Source of the DNA: Apoderus coryli
Taxonomy: Eukaryota; Arthropoda; Insecta; Coleoptera; Attelabidae
Length of the DNA: 64,000 nt
Assembly (NCBI GenBank): GCA_911728435.2
Contig: OU452208.1
Coordinates: 4,650,001-4,714,000 of the forward strand
Direction: 5' to 3'
Shown here: positions 52,860 to 64,000 of the stretch, one piece after another
Position numbering within the stretch: position 1 is the first letter of the stretch
Layout of the letters: each line of letters starts with the position of its first letter
Program-made: the position numbers and the translations under genes
Notes under the pieces: model-generated
The model's input: the letters and a program-made list of their open reading frames with translations, nothing else
Database searches by the model: none
Told to the model about the DNA's origin: nothing

Positions 52860-53325
52860 GAAGTGCATGACTGGCTAAGCACGGCTTACGTATAACTGCG
52901 AGTCTTGGACCACTTATTGGAGGCCCTAGAGAAGTACCATCAACGATGTCTTAGAAGAATTATTAGAATTAAATGGCCGGACCGACGAACAAACATCGGT
53001 GTTCTAGCATTGAGGCGATGATTGTCCGCGTTCCAAAGAGAATCCTGTATTCACAGCTTAAGGTCGGCTCACGAATCAGGGAGGGCACCAAAAGAGGTAC
53101 AAGGATGTTCTTAAGATGAACATGAAGAAGTGTGACTTAGATGTAGAGAACAACTGGGAGCAGATCGTGAACGACCGACCGAGATGGGGGCCTATTTACG
53201 AGGGTCATCAAGTTTTTGAAGAGCAGCGTCGACGATATGAAGATGCAAAGAGACAGCATCGAAAGGAGAGAGAACGGATCGATGGAGCAGCGCACCTACA
53301 ACAGCCGGTAAATGGTGGTGATTAG
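52860..53325 (+). mobile_element. LINE C-terminal fragment downstream of THAP gene
   Basis: Broken plus frames read CESWTTYW, LEKYHQRCLRRIIRIKW, RTNIGVLA, KRILYSQLKVG and GTKRRYKDVLKMNMKKCDLD, then NNWEQIVNDRPRWG. This is the C-terminal domain of an endonuclease-reverse-transcriptase LINE. At least one stop and one frame shift lie inside. The last frame (53116-53325) is the surviving C-terminus and not an independent gene. Confidence 0.75.
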
Positions 53326-53764
53326 GTGTGTCAATTTTGTGACAAGGTGTGCGGCTCGAGGATCGGTCTGTTTAGCATCTTAGAGTTCACAACAGACATC
53401 CCTGAGTTGGAATAATTCATATTCGTTAGCGAGTGAATGCTGATGATGAACGTTAGAAGTAGGATACAGCGAATCCACCAATTAACACCACCCTTTTAAA
53501 ATTCATGTCGCACAAGGATTACGTACTACTGATTTCCAAAAAAGGTTGAAATTTATTGCAGCCTTTCAGGTTATGATGTACTCCAGCACATATTTGTTGG
53601 ATCGATGCAGGTAGATTTCACAATAATGGAAATAAGTCGTGACGAAAAGCGAAAAATAGACGCAAAACAATAAGTTATGATTTCGCATGGGGAACAATGC
53701 TTTAGTAGAGGCAGCGTAAATTAAATTATCAACTATTGACTGTTTACTTCATAACTGTCTTCTG
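53326..53764. other. Intergenic, repeat-edge DNA
   Basis: No gene. It is the 3' flank of the LINE fragment, then AT-rich DNA leading to the dispersed repeat. Confidence 0.35.
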
Positions 53765-53965
53765 TCCCTGTTACGTTGACTATATATATATGGTTGGATT
53801 TCTTTCTCGAACACTTCCAGTGAGTAGTCGATTGTTCTACAAGATTCTGGCGCACGTACATTCTAGATCCATAAGGTATGCGAAGCACATCCTACCAAAT
53901 TAACATAGCGCTGCCCCGGACGAGAATTAGCCTACTAAATTTGTAGAGTCGCCTCCCGTTGCAAC
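53765..53965 (-). repeat. Dispersed repeat copy B (inverted relative to 8.0 kb)
   Basis: The reverse complement of this segment matches 8005-8215 at roughly 85% by eye. Shared words include 'ggggcagcgct', 'gttaatttggtaggatgtgc', 'tatggatctagaatg' and 'ctggaagtgttcgagaaaga'. Similarity fades past 'acaggga' on one side and past 'cgggaggcg' on the other. Confidence 0.75.
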
Positions 53966-54221
53966 GCGGTGTTGCCGGATGTATTTATTTATCTCGAAGC
54001 GTTGGGGACATTTTTATATTCGTCACAATATTTTACACCAAATAATGTCTTACGCAGTCGTAAGCGGCGCATTATTTGGGTTGTGTGTCACCAATTTAGA
54101 TATTTTAATTTTAATTAGTGGCGACATAGCTAATAATGATTCGTAATAATATATACACAGGAACTATTTTACAAACGATAGATATATATTTTTGAAATAA
54201 ACATACAATATTTATAATATA

Positions 54222-57200
54222 CTAAGATGCATAATTCTCAGTTTTCATATCATTTAAACCAAGTTCCTCATTTTGATCAAAACTCCTCTCATAATAAGTA
54301 ATTCGTAACCGTTCATCCAATTCATCGCCATCATTCATATTCTAAAAATTAATCAAAAATATATCAATGTTACCAATTATGATAAAAATAGACTTTTAAA
54401 CAAACCTGTACGTAACTGTTCCCAGCAGGATCATCTAACACAAGCGTAATTGGTTTTGTGTTAGCTAATATTTCATCAAACTGCTTTATAAACTGCTCAA
54501 ATTTCTCTTTACCTTTTGCGACCAATGAATCACCAAACATATGGGAGTGTTGTGGATTGGTAAGCTGGTCTTTGATAGCAACTATAAGACCCTCAACTGT
54601 GGTGAACCGTCCGCCTAAAGCGTGAGAACCTACTTCGATTTCTAGTTCTGGGATTTCCAAGGAACATGTCTCAGACTACAAAATAAACAAAGAAATGTTT
54701 TCACCAAAATACTTCAAATCTCGACACGCGTTTCGCTAACACCGTTAGCATTTTCAGGAGTGAACTGGTAAAACGTAGGAATGTTAAATATGAAAATCAT
54801 GATTCTAGACTACAGCTTTAGAAGAAAAACCAACCGACGTTATAATAGGCAATCTTATAATTGTTGGTGGTTTTTAAATAGCTTACTCTTTCTTTGTTAG
54901 TTTGAGTATGCATAAAACTACAATATACATACGCTGACATAAAAGAACGGCATATCTCAGAACAGTGTGGGTTACATTTTCATTTGGAACACTGTATAGA
55001 GCTAAACTGAAACTATGCATTTACCCACATTCCTGAACAATCAAGCTACATTAAAGAATTATTAGTCTTACCTCTAACCTTGGGGAGGGAAATTTCCAAC
55101 GAGATAACATAACATCCTTACTACTACAGAATAAAATTATCCCCACAACCCCGCATGGATTTGTTCCAAAAAAAATCAACAGAAATTAATTTTTTAGCAT
55201 GTCCCAACAACTGGACAATACTAACCGATAACAATGAGCCGGTGGATGTAATTTATTTAGACTTTGAAAAGGATTTGGATTGGAGGGAGATCTGCGCACC
55301 TGGATTAACACATATTTTTGACGGATCACACATGTGAGGTTAGAATTGGACAGTCCTACTAACGCCTATGCGGTGCAAAGTGAAGTCCCATAGGGTTCCG
55401 TTTATGTTCTCGCTCTACATGAGTGATTTAACCATCCATGTTAAATCAAGGCTGATAATAATTGCAAAATTTATTTCAATGCCATCGCTCATATTGAACA
55501 AGTTTCAATGGACCTGCGTGCCCTTGCGCCGAGGACTGGCATTTTGCTACAAACAAGCCGCGTTTGCCAATGATTATTGCGTTGTCAAACCCAAAGACCT
55601 GGGTGATTATTTCTCGGGACTTGAAATGGGAAAAACAAGTGAAAAGAGCTAAATTGCTGCATTTAATGACCACTCGTTCCAGATGAAGTTCGAAATACGT
55701 ACGTTCCATCCTTGAATATGGAACGTGTACAACGCCACCGCTTGGATGGTGAACTAAAGGTGTTATGGAAGGATTTTGTGCATTACTTGTGAAAATCAAC
55801 ATTCTTAATCAAAAACAAAATAGTTTCATACGAAACATTGCTGTTTGTCCTTTCACAGCTTCACTTGAAAACATTTCTTGGCAGAGCATTTGACATGAGA
55901 ACTACAATTAAACAAGTAACAATTGCAGTCTATCATATACCTTGCGCTTTAGTCGTCTAAAATTCTATGATTATTGCTTGAACGTCGTAAAAGCAGATTT
56001 GCAGTTCTTCACTTTAGTATTTGTAATTTGCTAACTCCTTGCAATCTTGAATAAAACATTGCCCTCCTGTATAGGACAGCCATGTTTCTAAGAAGTCTCA
56101 GTTATAATTCTGTAACTACGTTCAACTATTATCAGCATCCGCTATTAATAGGCCTGCTGCTGTGTGGAGACTGGTCAAGGATTGGGAATCAACTCTAAAT
56201 CTCGAGACAGCTGAGAACTTGACTGCGCATATTTTAAATGACTACTTTACAACTGCGGCTGATGATATCATAAAACAGCTACCAGCCACATCGGTCACTT
56301 TTGAGAAATATATGTCTCCCACTAGAGCTGCTGGATTTAGTTTGAGAACGGTAACCTTTAATGAAGTACGTGAAAAACACAAAAAGCTCGGATTGTTATG
56401 AGCTTAATGTTCGGATTATTGGGACTTTAAAGAATCTGCTAGTGGTGCCGCTTACTAAGTTGATAAACCATTGCATTGATGACGCTGTATTTCCGGCGGT
56501 CTTGAAGGAGGCAAGGGTTATTCCAATCTACAGTAACTATCGACCAATATCGATCTTGCCAATTTTTTCAAAAATCTTCGAGTCTCTTATTAAAAATCAA
56601 ATAACTGAATATTTTGAAGCAAATAATCTCTTTATGCAAAGTCAATATGGCTGTCGTAATAAGAGATCTACTACTCTTGCAATTAATAACCTTTTGGAAT
56701 ATGTTTCGGATGGCATGGAGCAGGGCTGTGACACCTTTGCTTCCTTTTATGACCTCACTAAGGCTTTTGACTGTGTCTCACACGAGATACTTCTTCAGAA
56801 ACTCTCTTACTATAACTTTGATGTTGACAGTGTTGCCTTGGTTGGCTCTTATCTCAGCGATCGTTTTCAGCACGTTTTGTATGGGGGACGATACTCGGAG
56901 AGACGAAGGGTTGGACGGGGTGTGCCCCAGGGGTCGGTTTTGGGACCTTTACTGTTTTTAATATACGTAAATGATTTATACAAATTTCAAGAAGACTCAA
57001 ATATAATCCTCTTTGCTGACGACACAACTAGTCTGATTAGATATCGACCAAACGACCCTTTAGGGGAGTTGGTTAATGCTGTTGAGACTGACATAGGCAA
57101 TAGGTTTCTGGCAAATGAACTGAGCTTGAATCAGGCTAAAACTCAGAGCATGAACTTTACTTTGCGTTCTGCGCCTATCGAACTTCAGAGCGATGTTCGC

Positions 57201-59525
57201 GTGAAGTTTCTTGGGGTTCATCTTGATCCTAAATTGACCTGGGAGAGTCATGTTCGAGAGCTTGGGTGCTCGCTGTCCAGGGTCATATATCTCATCAGAA
57301 GGCTTGCGCAGAGTGTTTCAATCGCCAGTCTGTTGATGGTATATCACGGTTATTTTGTTTCCCGTATGTCGTATGGTATTTTGAACTGGGGACATAGTTC
57401 CCATGCAATGAAAATCTTCAAGCTACAGAGGAGATGTTTATGTACAATGTTGGGGCTCGGTTGGCGTGACTGCTGTAAAAAGTATTTTGTTGAACACGGA
57501 CTACTTACTTTGCCTTCCTTGTACATCTTAAACTGTCTTGGCTACATTCGAACCAATGCCTCGCATTTCACTCTTCACTCTGATATGCATAATTATGGTA
57601 CGCGAAATCGAAATGACATATTGCCTGAATTTCACCGCCTATTGAGGACTAGGAAAGGTTTTGACTATTATTGTGTTAAATTTTATAATAAGCTGCCGTC
57701 TCACATAAAGAACCTTGGTGAAGTCCAGTTTAACAAAAGTATTAAATCATTTTTGATATATCAAGCTTTTTATACCTTTGAGGACTATTTCAGAAGCGAT
57801 ATTGTAAGATTTTTCTAGATTTTAGTTTGTTTTATGTTGTTGCTATTTTAATTTGTTTGTAAGCCTTTCTTTGTTGCTGTAACTTTGATTGATTAATTTT
57901 TGTTCTTTTTCGACGTACTATACATGTTTCGTAACATAAAATGGTGAATAAATATATCTATCTATCTAACATTATCTAGATTTACTGAATGTACTGAATT
58001 TACTTTCATGTCAATGAGAATTATTGTTGTATTATTATTTTATTTTGAATTATTTGTGGTTTACTTTATATTATTTTATTTGTTTTCTTTTTTTGTATTG
58101 TTTACTTTGTGTAATGGGTTGAGTATGATTTGCCTTTGGCTAGACTTCGTCCATTTAAAAATAAAGGCTATATTATTACATACCTTCAATATATCTCTTG
58201 AAAAGTCCTCTTTAGTTTTGACATCAACTTCAATATGAATACCTTTCGGTTCAATACCTCCCCCAGATTTTACTTCGTTTGTTTTATGACCACAAACGTC
58301 ACAAACTGTTGCCATTATAACTACATCCTTAAAATGTGGAATATCTACAAATTAAAAGTAACGAAATTGCTATCAGATCACGAGACGAATGTGTCAAAAG
58401 CTAAAAACAACAGCTTTATAGCGTACAGTTTCCATGTAGCCAACTCGTCATCTAACAGGAAAAAACTTACTAGTTAACTTCATATTGGTTTCACATGGTG
58501 AACCGCAAGATGTACAGTTTGTAGAAAACTGTAACACTTCCCCATGTAAATCTTCTAATGTAAATTCGCCTGGTGCAACCCGATGTAATATTCCCTTATC
58601 TTCCGGGTCATCATTGACTTCCTCATGCGTAAAAACACCTAGTAAATGATCTTGTTCTTTGTTACGTTTAAAATGTTGAGTGAAACAGTTTGGATCAGTT
58701 TTTGGTGCATTTGGATTTTCTATAAAACTGTTACCAGATATATCTTCCAGAATCTAAAAAAAAAACAATTTAGGTACCTACTAAATATTTAGTTATAAAC
58801 TATTAATTCATTAATATACCTAATTACTTAGATATGTGAAAAATGGAAACATAATTGAAAAATAATTGAGTCTTACTATAGTAAATGGTTCCTTAACATC
58901 TTTTAAATTAATTATTTTTCCAATAAATTCATTAATTTGTTCAGCAATTTCCGGATGTTGAATTTTCCGTAAAGGTTGGTCTTGCTCTAATCCACTTATA
59001 ACTCTATCAAGAATACCTTCAACAGTGGTTACTTCTGAAAAAGTACCAATAATACTTAGTTGATATAGAAATACCGACCTAAAATTATATTTGTATTAAG
59101 GTAGGGACCTACCTCCTTTTTGGCTTTGAGATGCCACCTCAAAATCCAGTTCTGGTATTTTGATACTAGCATGGTCACTCTTCACTACTTGCCGACTAAT
59201 ATCTTCTCGACAAGTTACTTTTAATGTAATTTTAACGCCTTTTTCTGGTACAACAGCGCCAGATTGGATTTCATTATTTTCATACCCACAGTGATCACAA
59301 TTGAAAGACATTAATACAACTTCTTTGTAGAATGGGATTTTCGTTAGAAGTAAACGAGTTGTCCCCTGTAAGAAACCAATCCAGTTGAATTAACATAAGT
59401 AGAAATATTGAAAATTCAATACTAACATTTTCTTGGCAATTCATACATAATGATTCTATTTCTGTAGCTTCAGGTTCAGGATCTTCCGCTGTTAACTCAC
59501 GAAATAATGGTTTTGGTTCACTCAT
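54222..59525 (-). CDS. ZPR1: ZPR1 zinc-finger protein
   Basis: ZPR1 is an essential eukaryotic protein linked to eEF1A folding, SMN complexes and growth-factor signalling. Seven exons (59525-59427, 59365-59113, 59034-58877, 58753-58471, 58344-58184, 54675-54406 and 54341-54222) give 447 residues, near the human 459. The duplicated module is clear. Each half has a C4 zinc finger (CMNCQENG ... [19 protein letters not shown] ... [11 protein letters not shown]), followed by a double-stranded helix domain (KIPELDFEV ... [11 protein letters not shown] ... [24 protein letters not shown] ... [10 protein letters not shown] ... [15 protein letters not shown]). Intron 5 (54676-58183) is swollen by LINE insertions on the other strand. 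The start is in a good context and matches the family N-terminus. Confidence 0.95.
55155..55700 (+). mobile_element. Decayed LINE reverse-transcriptase fragment in ZPR1 intron 5
   Basis: The plus frame near 55225 reads [17 protein letters not shown], the '[14 protein letters not shown]' block of CR1-type reverse transcriptase, with the catalytic-region context damaged. The following frames (up to about 55640) include VKPKDLGD, and stops break the reading. It is older than the LINE at 56.1-57.9 kb. Confidence 0.55.
56060..57965 (+). mobile_element. LINE with intact 485-residue reverse transcriptase frame in ZPR1 intron 5
   Basis: The frame 56361-57818 is open throughout. It contains [49 protein letters not shown] and [10 protein letters not shown] (catalytic FADD), then a complete C-terminal domain with [12 protein letters not shown]. 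An upstream frame (56162-56401) supplies the preceding linker ([17 protein letters not shown]). A shift near 56400 separates them. The endonuclease is missing. The 3' end carries a (TATC)n-like tail at 57950-57968. It is antisense to ZPR1. Confidence 0.85.
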
Positions 59526-60516
59526 CTTTAGATGCAAATTTTCCTTTGTGCCGTTTAACAATTAGTATTCATGAAACAGTTTTCGTAAGCAAAATCAAAG
59601 ATACACTTTAAAAATTAAAAACATGAAAAAAAAAATCAATTCATAGAATCAAATATCAAACAGTACCTAATTTTTGAGGTTATACGTTGGTTCTAGCTTC
59701 TACTCTTCACTTTCAAATACTATAAAGACAAACTGTTGCTAATTACTAAAGATTAATTCAACCATTGTCCTTACAAGTGATTCAACTAATGAGCAGTGAG
59801 AAATGAGAAAGAATATAAATAAGAATTACGCCGCTATTGTTCAGTTTCAATGTTAAGATTGTTAAGCTTAATTAAGCGTTATCCTTTTACGTGAACCATC
59901 AGCATTTAATTCACTGATCTGTCACACACGTTTGTATAACAAATTTGATTAAGAGTTAACTGAGAAATTAGCCTCAAAATGTTTCATAGCCAATGCTAAT
60001 TTTGACAGTTTCTCATGCATTTTATAGAATATGCAAGTGCTAAGTGGTCAGTGGAGGTCATGTCACATCTGCCCAGCTGATCTGAGTTTGTAGATGATAA
60101 GGCCTATTATGATTTATACTAATAATCGTCCATCTGATAATTATGAACCAACGAACAGTTTTTCTAAAAATGTACAAAACGGAAAGTCGACGAGTACGTT
60201 GGTCATTGTCTTTATAAAGATAATGGTTTGGTGGAAGGTGGAAAACAGATTTGAGCTTAAAGGAAGCCATCCAATGTCAGTTTAGTTAAATTGTCAATAA
60301 CTGGCATTGACATTAGCCCAGCGGTAGTTTTTTTCTTATTATGACTAAATACGTCAACAAAAAAATTGTGTAAAAATGTAATAGATATTAGTTTAAGTTA
60401 AAAGGTAAATAAAACGGTGATTCTTAAAAAAATGTATATATTTCGATTGAGTAATTACATATTGTGTATAACTTGTTCATGAAAATACAACAAATGAATG
60501 AAACATTCAGTTCACA
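59526..60516. promoter_or_regulatory. Head-to-head spacer between ZPR1 and RALGAPA
   Basis: This 1-kb divergent spacer holds both promoters. Parts are repeat-derived: 'tcaaaatgtttcatagcc' (about 59970) is the reverse of words at 23.0 and 51.6 kb, and 'cattgtctttataaagataatgg' near 60206 is an imperfect palindrome also seen near 19.66 and 21.13 kb. No core promoter element was assigned. Confidence 0.35.
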
Positions 60517-63500
60517 ATGTTTAGCAAAAGAAATCTTGTCGATGTGAAAAAATCAACCAGCAAATTACAAGACCTCAAAAAAGATTTGGCCACTAGAATC
60601 AAACATTTAAAAATCATTTTAGGTATTTAATCATTAACATGTAATGACTATTTATTATTATGTTGTATTCCATTTGTAGATAATGTTGATATATCAGAAG
60701 CAAAAGGCTTATTTGAAGCCAATTTCAGTCACATATATAACATACTTTATGAGAGCTTTTTGCAAACTGAATCCAATCTAAGACAACGAGGTGAGTTGAT
60801 CAATCACAGCCTTATTATTTATGTTTTAAGTCTCCTTTAATTTTTATGCTAACTTGTACCTAAATGGTTTATTAAACAAGTGTTTGCCTTTTATTTTTTT
60901 AATTACCTATTACTTATAATGTGTACAGGTAAATTATTAGCTAAATTATAATTATTTATTGTAGCATTATTACAAATACTAAATTAAGTAATCTCTTGAG
61001 TAGGCGGCCAATGACACATCCATATTAAGATATTTTGCATTACAACAAACACTAAGAAATTTTGATATACGAGGTTGGACAATAAAATACTTAAGTGTTA
61101 TTCTCCAACCTTGTATCTGCAAAACTTTTAGATGTCTAATAAATTAATTAATCACATACGTACAATAAATATTAAACTTAACACTTTCTCTTATGTTTTT
61201 TTTCATATTTTTTGGCCTGGTTGTTGGGTACTTAACTAAATTCTAATAATGACTGTTTTTCTTTTTCGCCTACAAATTCACAGAACTTTCCTTCCATTTA
61301 GGTAAGTTGTTTTCGCTGACAATTGTTGAGAACGTTGATTTTAATCTTATGTATTATTATACAAATTTTAGTTCATAAAGCCCACAAAGAGGAGTTAGAA
61401 TGTACGTTATGGATTTTGGAGCAAATTATATGTCTGTTACCTGAACTAATACATCGTAGATGGCAGTTGCATTCTTTGGGAAGAATTTTGTCGAAACTCT
61501 TACATCCTGGAAATGCGATAAAGTTGAGACGGCAAGGGATACGGTATTTTTTAATGTGGTATGTATAAATAATTAATTAATTTTTGTGTGCATTTCATTG
61601 ACATTCCTTTTTATAGGTATCAGGCTTTAAACGACAACGCACCAGATTATGTGCATCACATGTTTGCCACCTTAGTACCTGGTTTTCACCATAATGCATC
61701 GATTTTCTCCACTCACAATGTCTCCGGAAGTATATTTCACGATACCAACCTACCAGTTGTTCCACCTGAAACGCTGCCGATTTTACCACCATCTAGCGGT
61801 GAAAAAGCTCCAGATTATCCAAGCAAATTCTATTTGGAGGCATTATTGGAGTATATGGTGCATACTGTGGTCAAGTTGGAGTGGCAGGATAAAACGGCAC
61901 ATCATCATAGGTGTTTCGATTTCCTTTTAGAGAAGTTCAAAGAGTATTATTTGCCAAAGATTTGTCCGAATTTTTGTGAGACTACATCGTTATACAGGCC
62001 AAATTTAGGTAAGCAAAATTATTTATATTTTTTTAACTTCAAGAAGTAGTCCATTCTCTCAGTGGAGTGCAATGTATTAAAACAAAGCAAACGAAACGTC
62101 ACCTCCACAAATTGTTTCATCCAAAATCATTTTAAGTGAAACATGTTTCGAAAGCAGTAGCTTTCATCATCAGTCACAAACTGTGTAAACAGTGTCATAA
62201 CCATGTCGGACCAAACATTAAATTGTTTATTTGGTGCGAACGAACACCCAATTGCTACATAGAGGTGAAATTTTAGTTAGTAAATTTATACTTCTTGTCT
62301 ATATTAAAAAAAGAACAAAACACTATATCCGGTAAAACCTGTGCACTAAGGGATCGCAGTGGCGGCTCGTGGGTAATTTTATTAGGTAGGCACTAAGTAA
62401 AAAATGGATGTGAAGGAAAAGGCTCCGCAAGCGAAATTTTTTTAGATTATCAAGGTCAAGCGCCTTAGATGTAAAGTAGGAAATTTTCAAGGTAAAAAAG
62501 AACACGTTAAAATACGGGTTTCGTAAGGTAAATCTTATTTTTTTTTATTTTTAAAAATTGTGCCCCATTCACTACTATACGAAATCCAATACATAATCAA
62601 ATACAAATAAAATACAAAATTATTTGTATTGAATAAACATTAATATTAAGCTAGCTAATTACTACTTACCGCTACTGCAACAAGTTGTGCAGCGCAACCA
62701 CTAATCTTTACTTGTACTAGTCAAAATATTATTACTATCATTATTAAATAATTAAATACATACATTTTTTAATCAATGGCACTAATATTTAAACAACAAA
62801 CGAACAAATAGTTCAAACGTAATGTAAAAAACAGTAAACAAAAATACCTAACATACAAATCGAAATTCGTGCAAATAGTATACGCTCAGAAAAATAAATA
62901 AAAATAGAAATGTCATCTAATTTCAATGTTTGTCTTCATAACAGAAAGGTCAATATTTACCTTTTTAATGACAGAAGGAGTGCATGTAAACAAATGCCAG
63001 TGGCGTAGTATAATTCTTTTGAAATTGTGGTTGTAGTTTCCAATAATAAATACATACCTACGCAGGAACTGTCGCATTTTTTTCAAATATAATTTATTAA
63101 ATAATATATGTCTGGGATTAAAAGGAAATACTTTCTATATATTATGAAAATATTTATTATTAAATGCAAAGGTATATAATTATGAATTTTTAATTACATA
63201 AATTAATAGTATATTATGCGATACACCGATATCATATATTTCCGAAATTATGAAAAATACCGTTTTGTCGAGCGATTTCTGAAGCTAGTTGTTAAATCTG
63301 TTCCATCTAAATCTGATCTGGATGTGGAAGTACTAAAAATGATAAAAACAATTTTACATGAATTAATTATAAGTAATTTCAGGATTATGAGCATACTTTT
63401 CTTTTTCAATTGTCAATCCTTCAGGTGTCTTCTTTCTTATCTTACTACTAGGCTTATTAAAACTGAAAAATTGTTGTTTATTGATGTACCTACTGTTATT

Positions 63501-64000
63501 TAATATAGTTAAGCTTTACTTATAGTTGGTTTTTGTATGCATTGCTCTGTAAATGGAACTTGTTCTGTTGAGTAATAAAGCTATTATTATTATTTATGCC
63601 TAATCTTGATTGTAGATTTACCAATAACGCGAAAAATTGAAACGGAAAACGAATACGTCATGTGTCGTGTGAGTTTAATCATGTGGATTACAAATTATAT
63701 GCACCAGACAAAACGTGTTAGTCAGAGCAACAACGAGGCTGGTCCTCCATCTATTGCCAGTCAAACGCATCATGGGCCTAGTAGTCACGAAGACGACCAT
63801 CAGGAATCTACTCATCCTAGCTTAGATTCGAGTAAGTATTGTATTTTTCATTTAGAAAATCTTCAGTTGTACTCCTGATTTAATTCATATTCCAGGAATC
63901 GATTGTGCTTTAATTAGAATTTTCTTTTTTCAAGCAATTTCTCTACAAACCACCAAAACTGTAACAGACGAAGAGACCGCCTCGCAAATAGTTCGTGATG
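60517..64000 (+). CDS. RALGAPA1: RALGAPA: Ral GTPase-activating protein catalytic subunit alpha (5' part)
   Basis: RalGAP alpha, with its beta partner, turns off RalA/RalB GTPases and works beside TSC-mTOR signalling. Six exons are visible: 60517-60622, 60680-60790, 61372-61558, 61617-62008, 63616-63831 and 63935 to past the window end. They keep one frame. The N-terminus MFSKRNLVDVKKSTSKLQDLKKD closely follows the family start (MFSKKPHGDVKKS). Further blocks are ANFSHIYNILYESF, ELIHRRWQLHSLGRILSKLL, IRYFLMWYQALNDNAPD, GEKAPDYPSKFYLEALLEYM, LLEKFKEYYLPKICPNFC and DEETASQIVRD. The catalytic GAP domain would lie far downstream, outside the window. Paralogue 1 versus 2 cannot be told; insects normally have one. 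Confidence 0.93.
60791..61371. other. RALGAPA intron 2
   Basis: Intronic AT-rich sequence. A palindrome-like word pair, 'acgaggttggacaataaaat' near 61070 and 'ttattctccaaccttgtatc' near 61100, forms a short hairpin. An unused acceptor-like site lies near 61300 ('ccatttag'). No coding content seen. Confidence 0.4.
62009..63467. other. RALGAPA intron 4 with repeat debris
   Basis: A hammerhead-like motif lies on the minus strand at 62134-62177. A 'cagtggcggctcgtggg' word at about 62350 resembles a hAT-type terminus, but no inverted partner was found. A 95-codon open frame (63216-63503) contains an unusually protein-like run, RFLKLVVKSVPSKSDLDVEV then LKMIKTILHELI, whose origin I cannot name. 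Confidence 0.4.
62134..62177 (-). other. Hammerhead-like motif, probably degenerate
   Basis: The minus strand reads GTGA, CTGATGA, T, GAAAGC-TACT-GCTTTC, GAAA, CATGTT, TCAC. Core boxes are present, and GTGA pairs with TCAC as a 4-bp stem I. An unpaired T follows CTGATGA, and stem III is a self-complementary ACATGT. The triplet would be GTT. It may be a decayed or weakly active ribozyme. Confidence 0.4.
63468..63597 (+). mobile_element. LINE 3' end scrap, same family as the 39-kb LINE
   Basis: 'ttgtttattgatgtacct', 'tatagttggtttttgtatgc' and 'gttctgttgagtaataaagc' plus an (ATT)n tail match, in reverse, 39225-39340 at about 97% by eye. Only the last 130 bp of the UTR was inserted, 18 bp ahead of RALGAPA exon 5. 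Confidence 0.85.

Noticed and set aside
54695..54775. Possible extra ZPR1 exon upstream of 54675
   Set aside because: The frame joins exactly between 58184 and 54675 with good splice sites and matches ZPR1 without any extra exon.
62345..63010. 'cagtggcg' words as a hAT element pair
   Set aside because: Both occurrences are in the same orientation, so they cannot be the inverted ends of one element.

Overview
This is a eukaryotic, AT-rich window with spliced genes, GT-AG introns and many retroelement fragments. The proteins are animal housekeeping genes with insect-like divergence. The density of CR1/Jockey-type LINEs, hAT, mariner and Harbinger debris and THAP genes fits an insect. A beetle is my guess, but the sequence does not prove the order.

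Layout, left to right: a small two-exon unknown gene (+, 1013-1334); TRAPPC12 (+, 1968-4946); a repeat-rich gap of about 9 kb; the ArfGAP gene SMAP (-, 13803-19161); KGD4/MRPS36 (-, 20061-20318); POLE2 (+, 21450-34780), which carries the intronless RNA polymerase III subunit gene POLR3D (+, 23895-24818) inside one intron; a THAP-domain gene (+, 35459-36956); a transposon-rich gap; EGLN/fatiga, the HIF prolyl hydroxylase (-, 41687-51268, with a 7.8 kb first intron); a second THAP gene (+, 51981-52750); ZPR1 (-, 54222-59525); and the 5' part of RALGAPA (+, 60517 to beyond the window end). I rebuilt exon borders by hand from GT/AG sites. Every multi-exon gene closes in frame with a length near that of its family, except TRAPPC12, which is shorter, and RALGAPA, which is cut off.

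The genes do not form one pathway. They cover membrane traffic (TRAPPC12, SMAP), mitochondrial metabolism (KGD4), DNA replication (POLE2), Pol III transcription (POLR3D), oxygen sensing (EGLN), the zinc-finger protein ZPR1 and Ral signalling (RALGAPA). Three gene pairs are head-to-head and may share promoter space: KGD4/POLE2, EGLN/THAP and ZPR1/RALGAPA.

The most interesting non-genic items lie in the TRAPPC12-SMAP gap. One is an element with about 55-bp terminal inverted repeats enclosing 17 copies of a 92-bp unit (5821-7592). The other, 36 bp further on, is a complete hammerhead ribozyme (about 7628-7733, + strand) with all core nucleotides, a closed stem II, a minimal palindromic stem III and a long stem I. 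Degenerate motifs of the same layout occur at about 41.55, 45.15 and 62.15 kb. Other notable structures are a near-perfect 120-bp-arm inverted repeat in POLE2 intron 6 that ends at a hAT terminus, a hAT element invaded by a LINE, a hairpin plus direct-repeat block in EGLN intron 1, a diverged roughly 130-bp tandem repeat at 47.0-47.6 kb, and a possible THAP-containing element bounded by imperfect inverted repeats at 11.3-13.5 kb.
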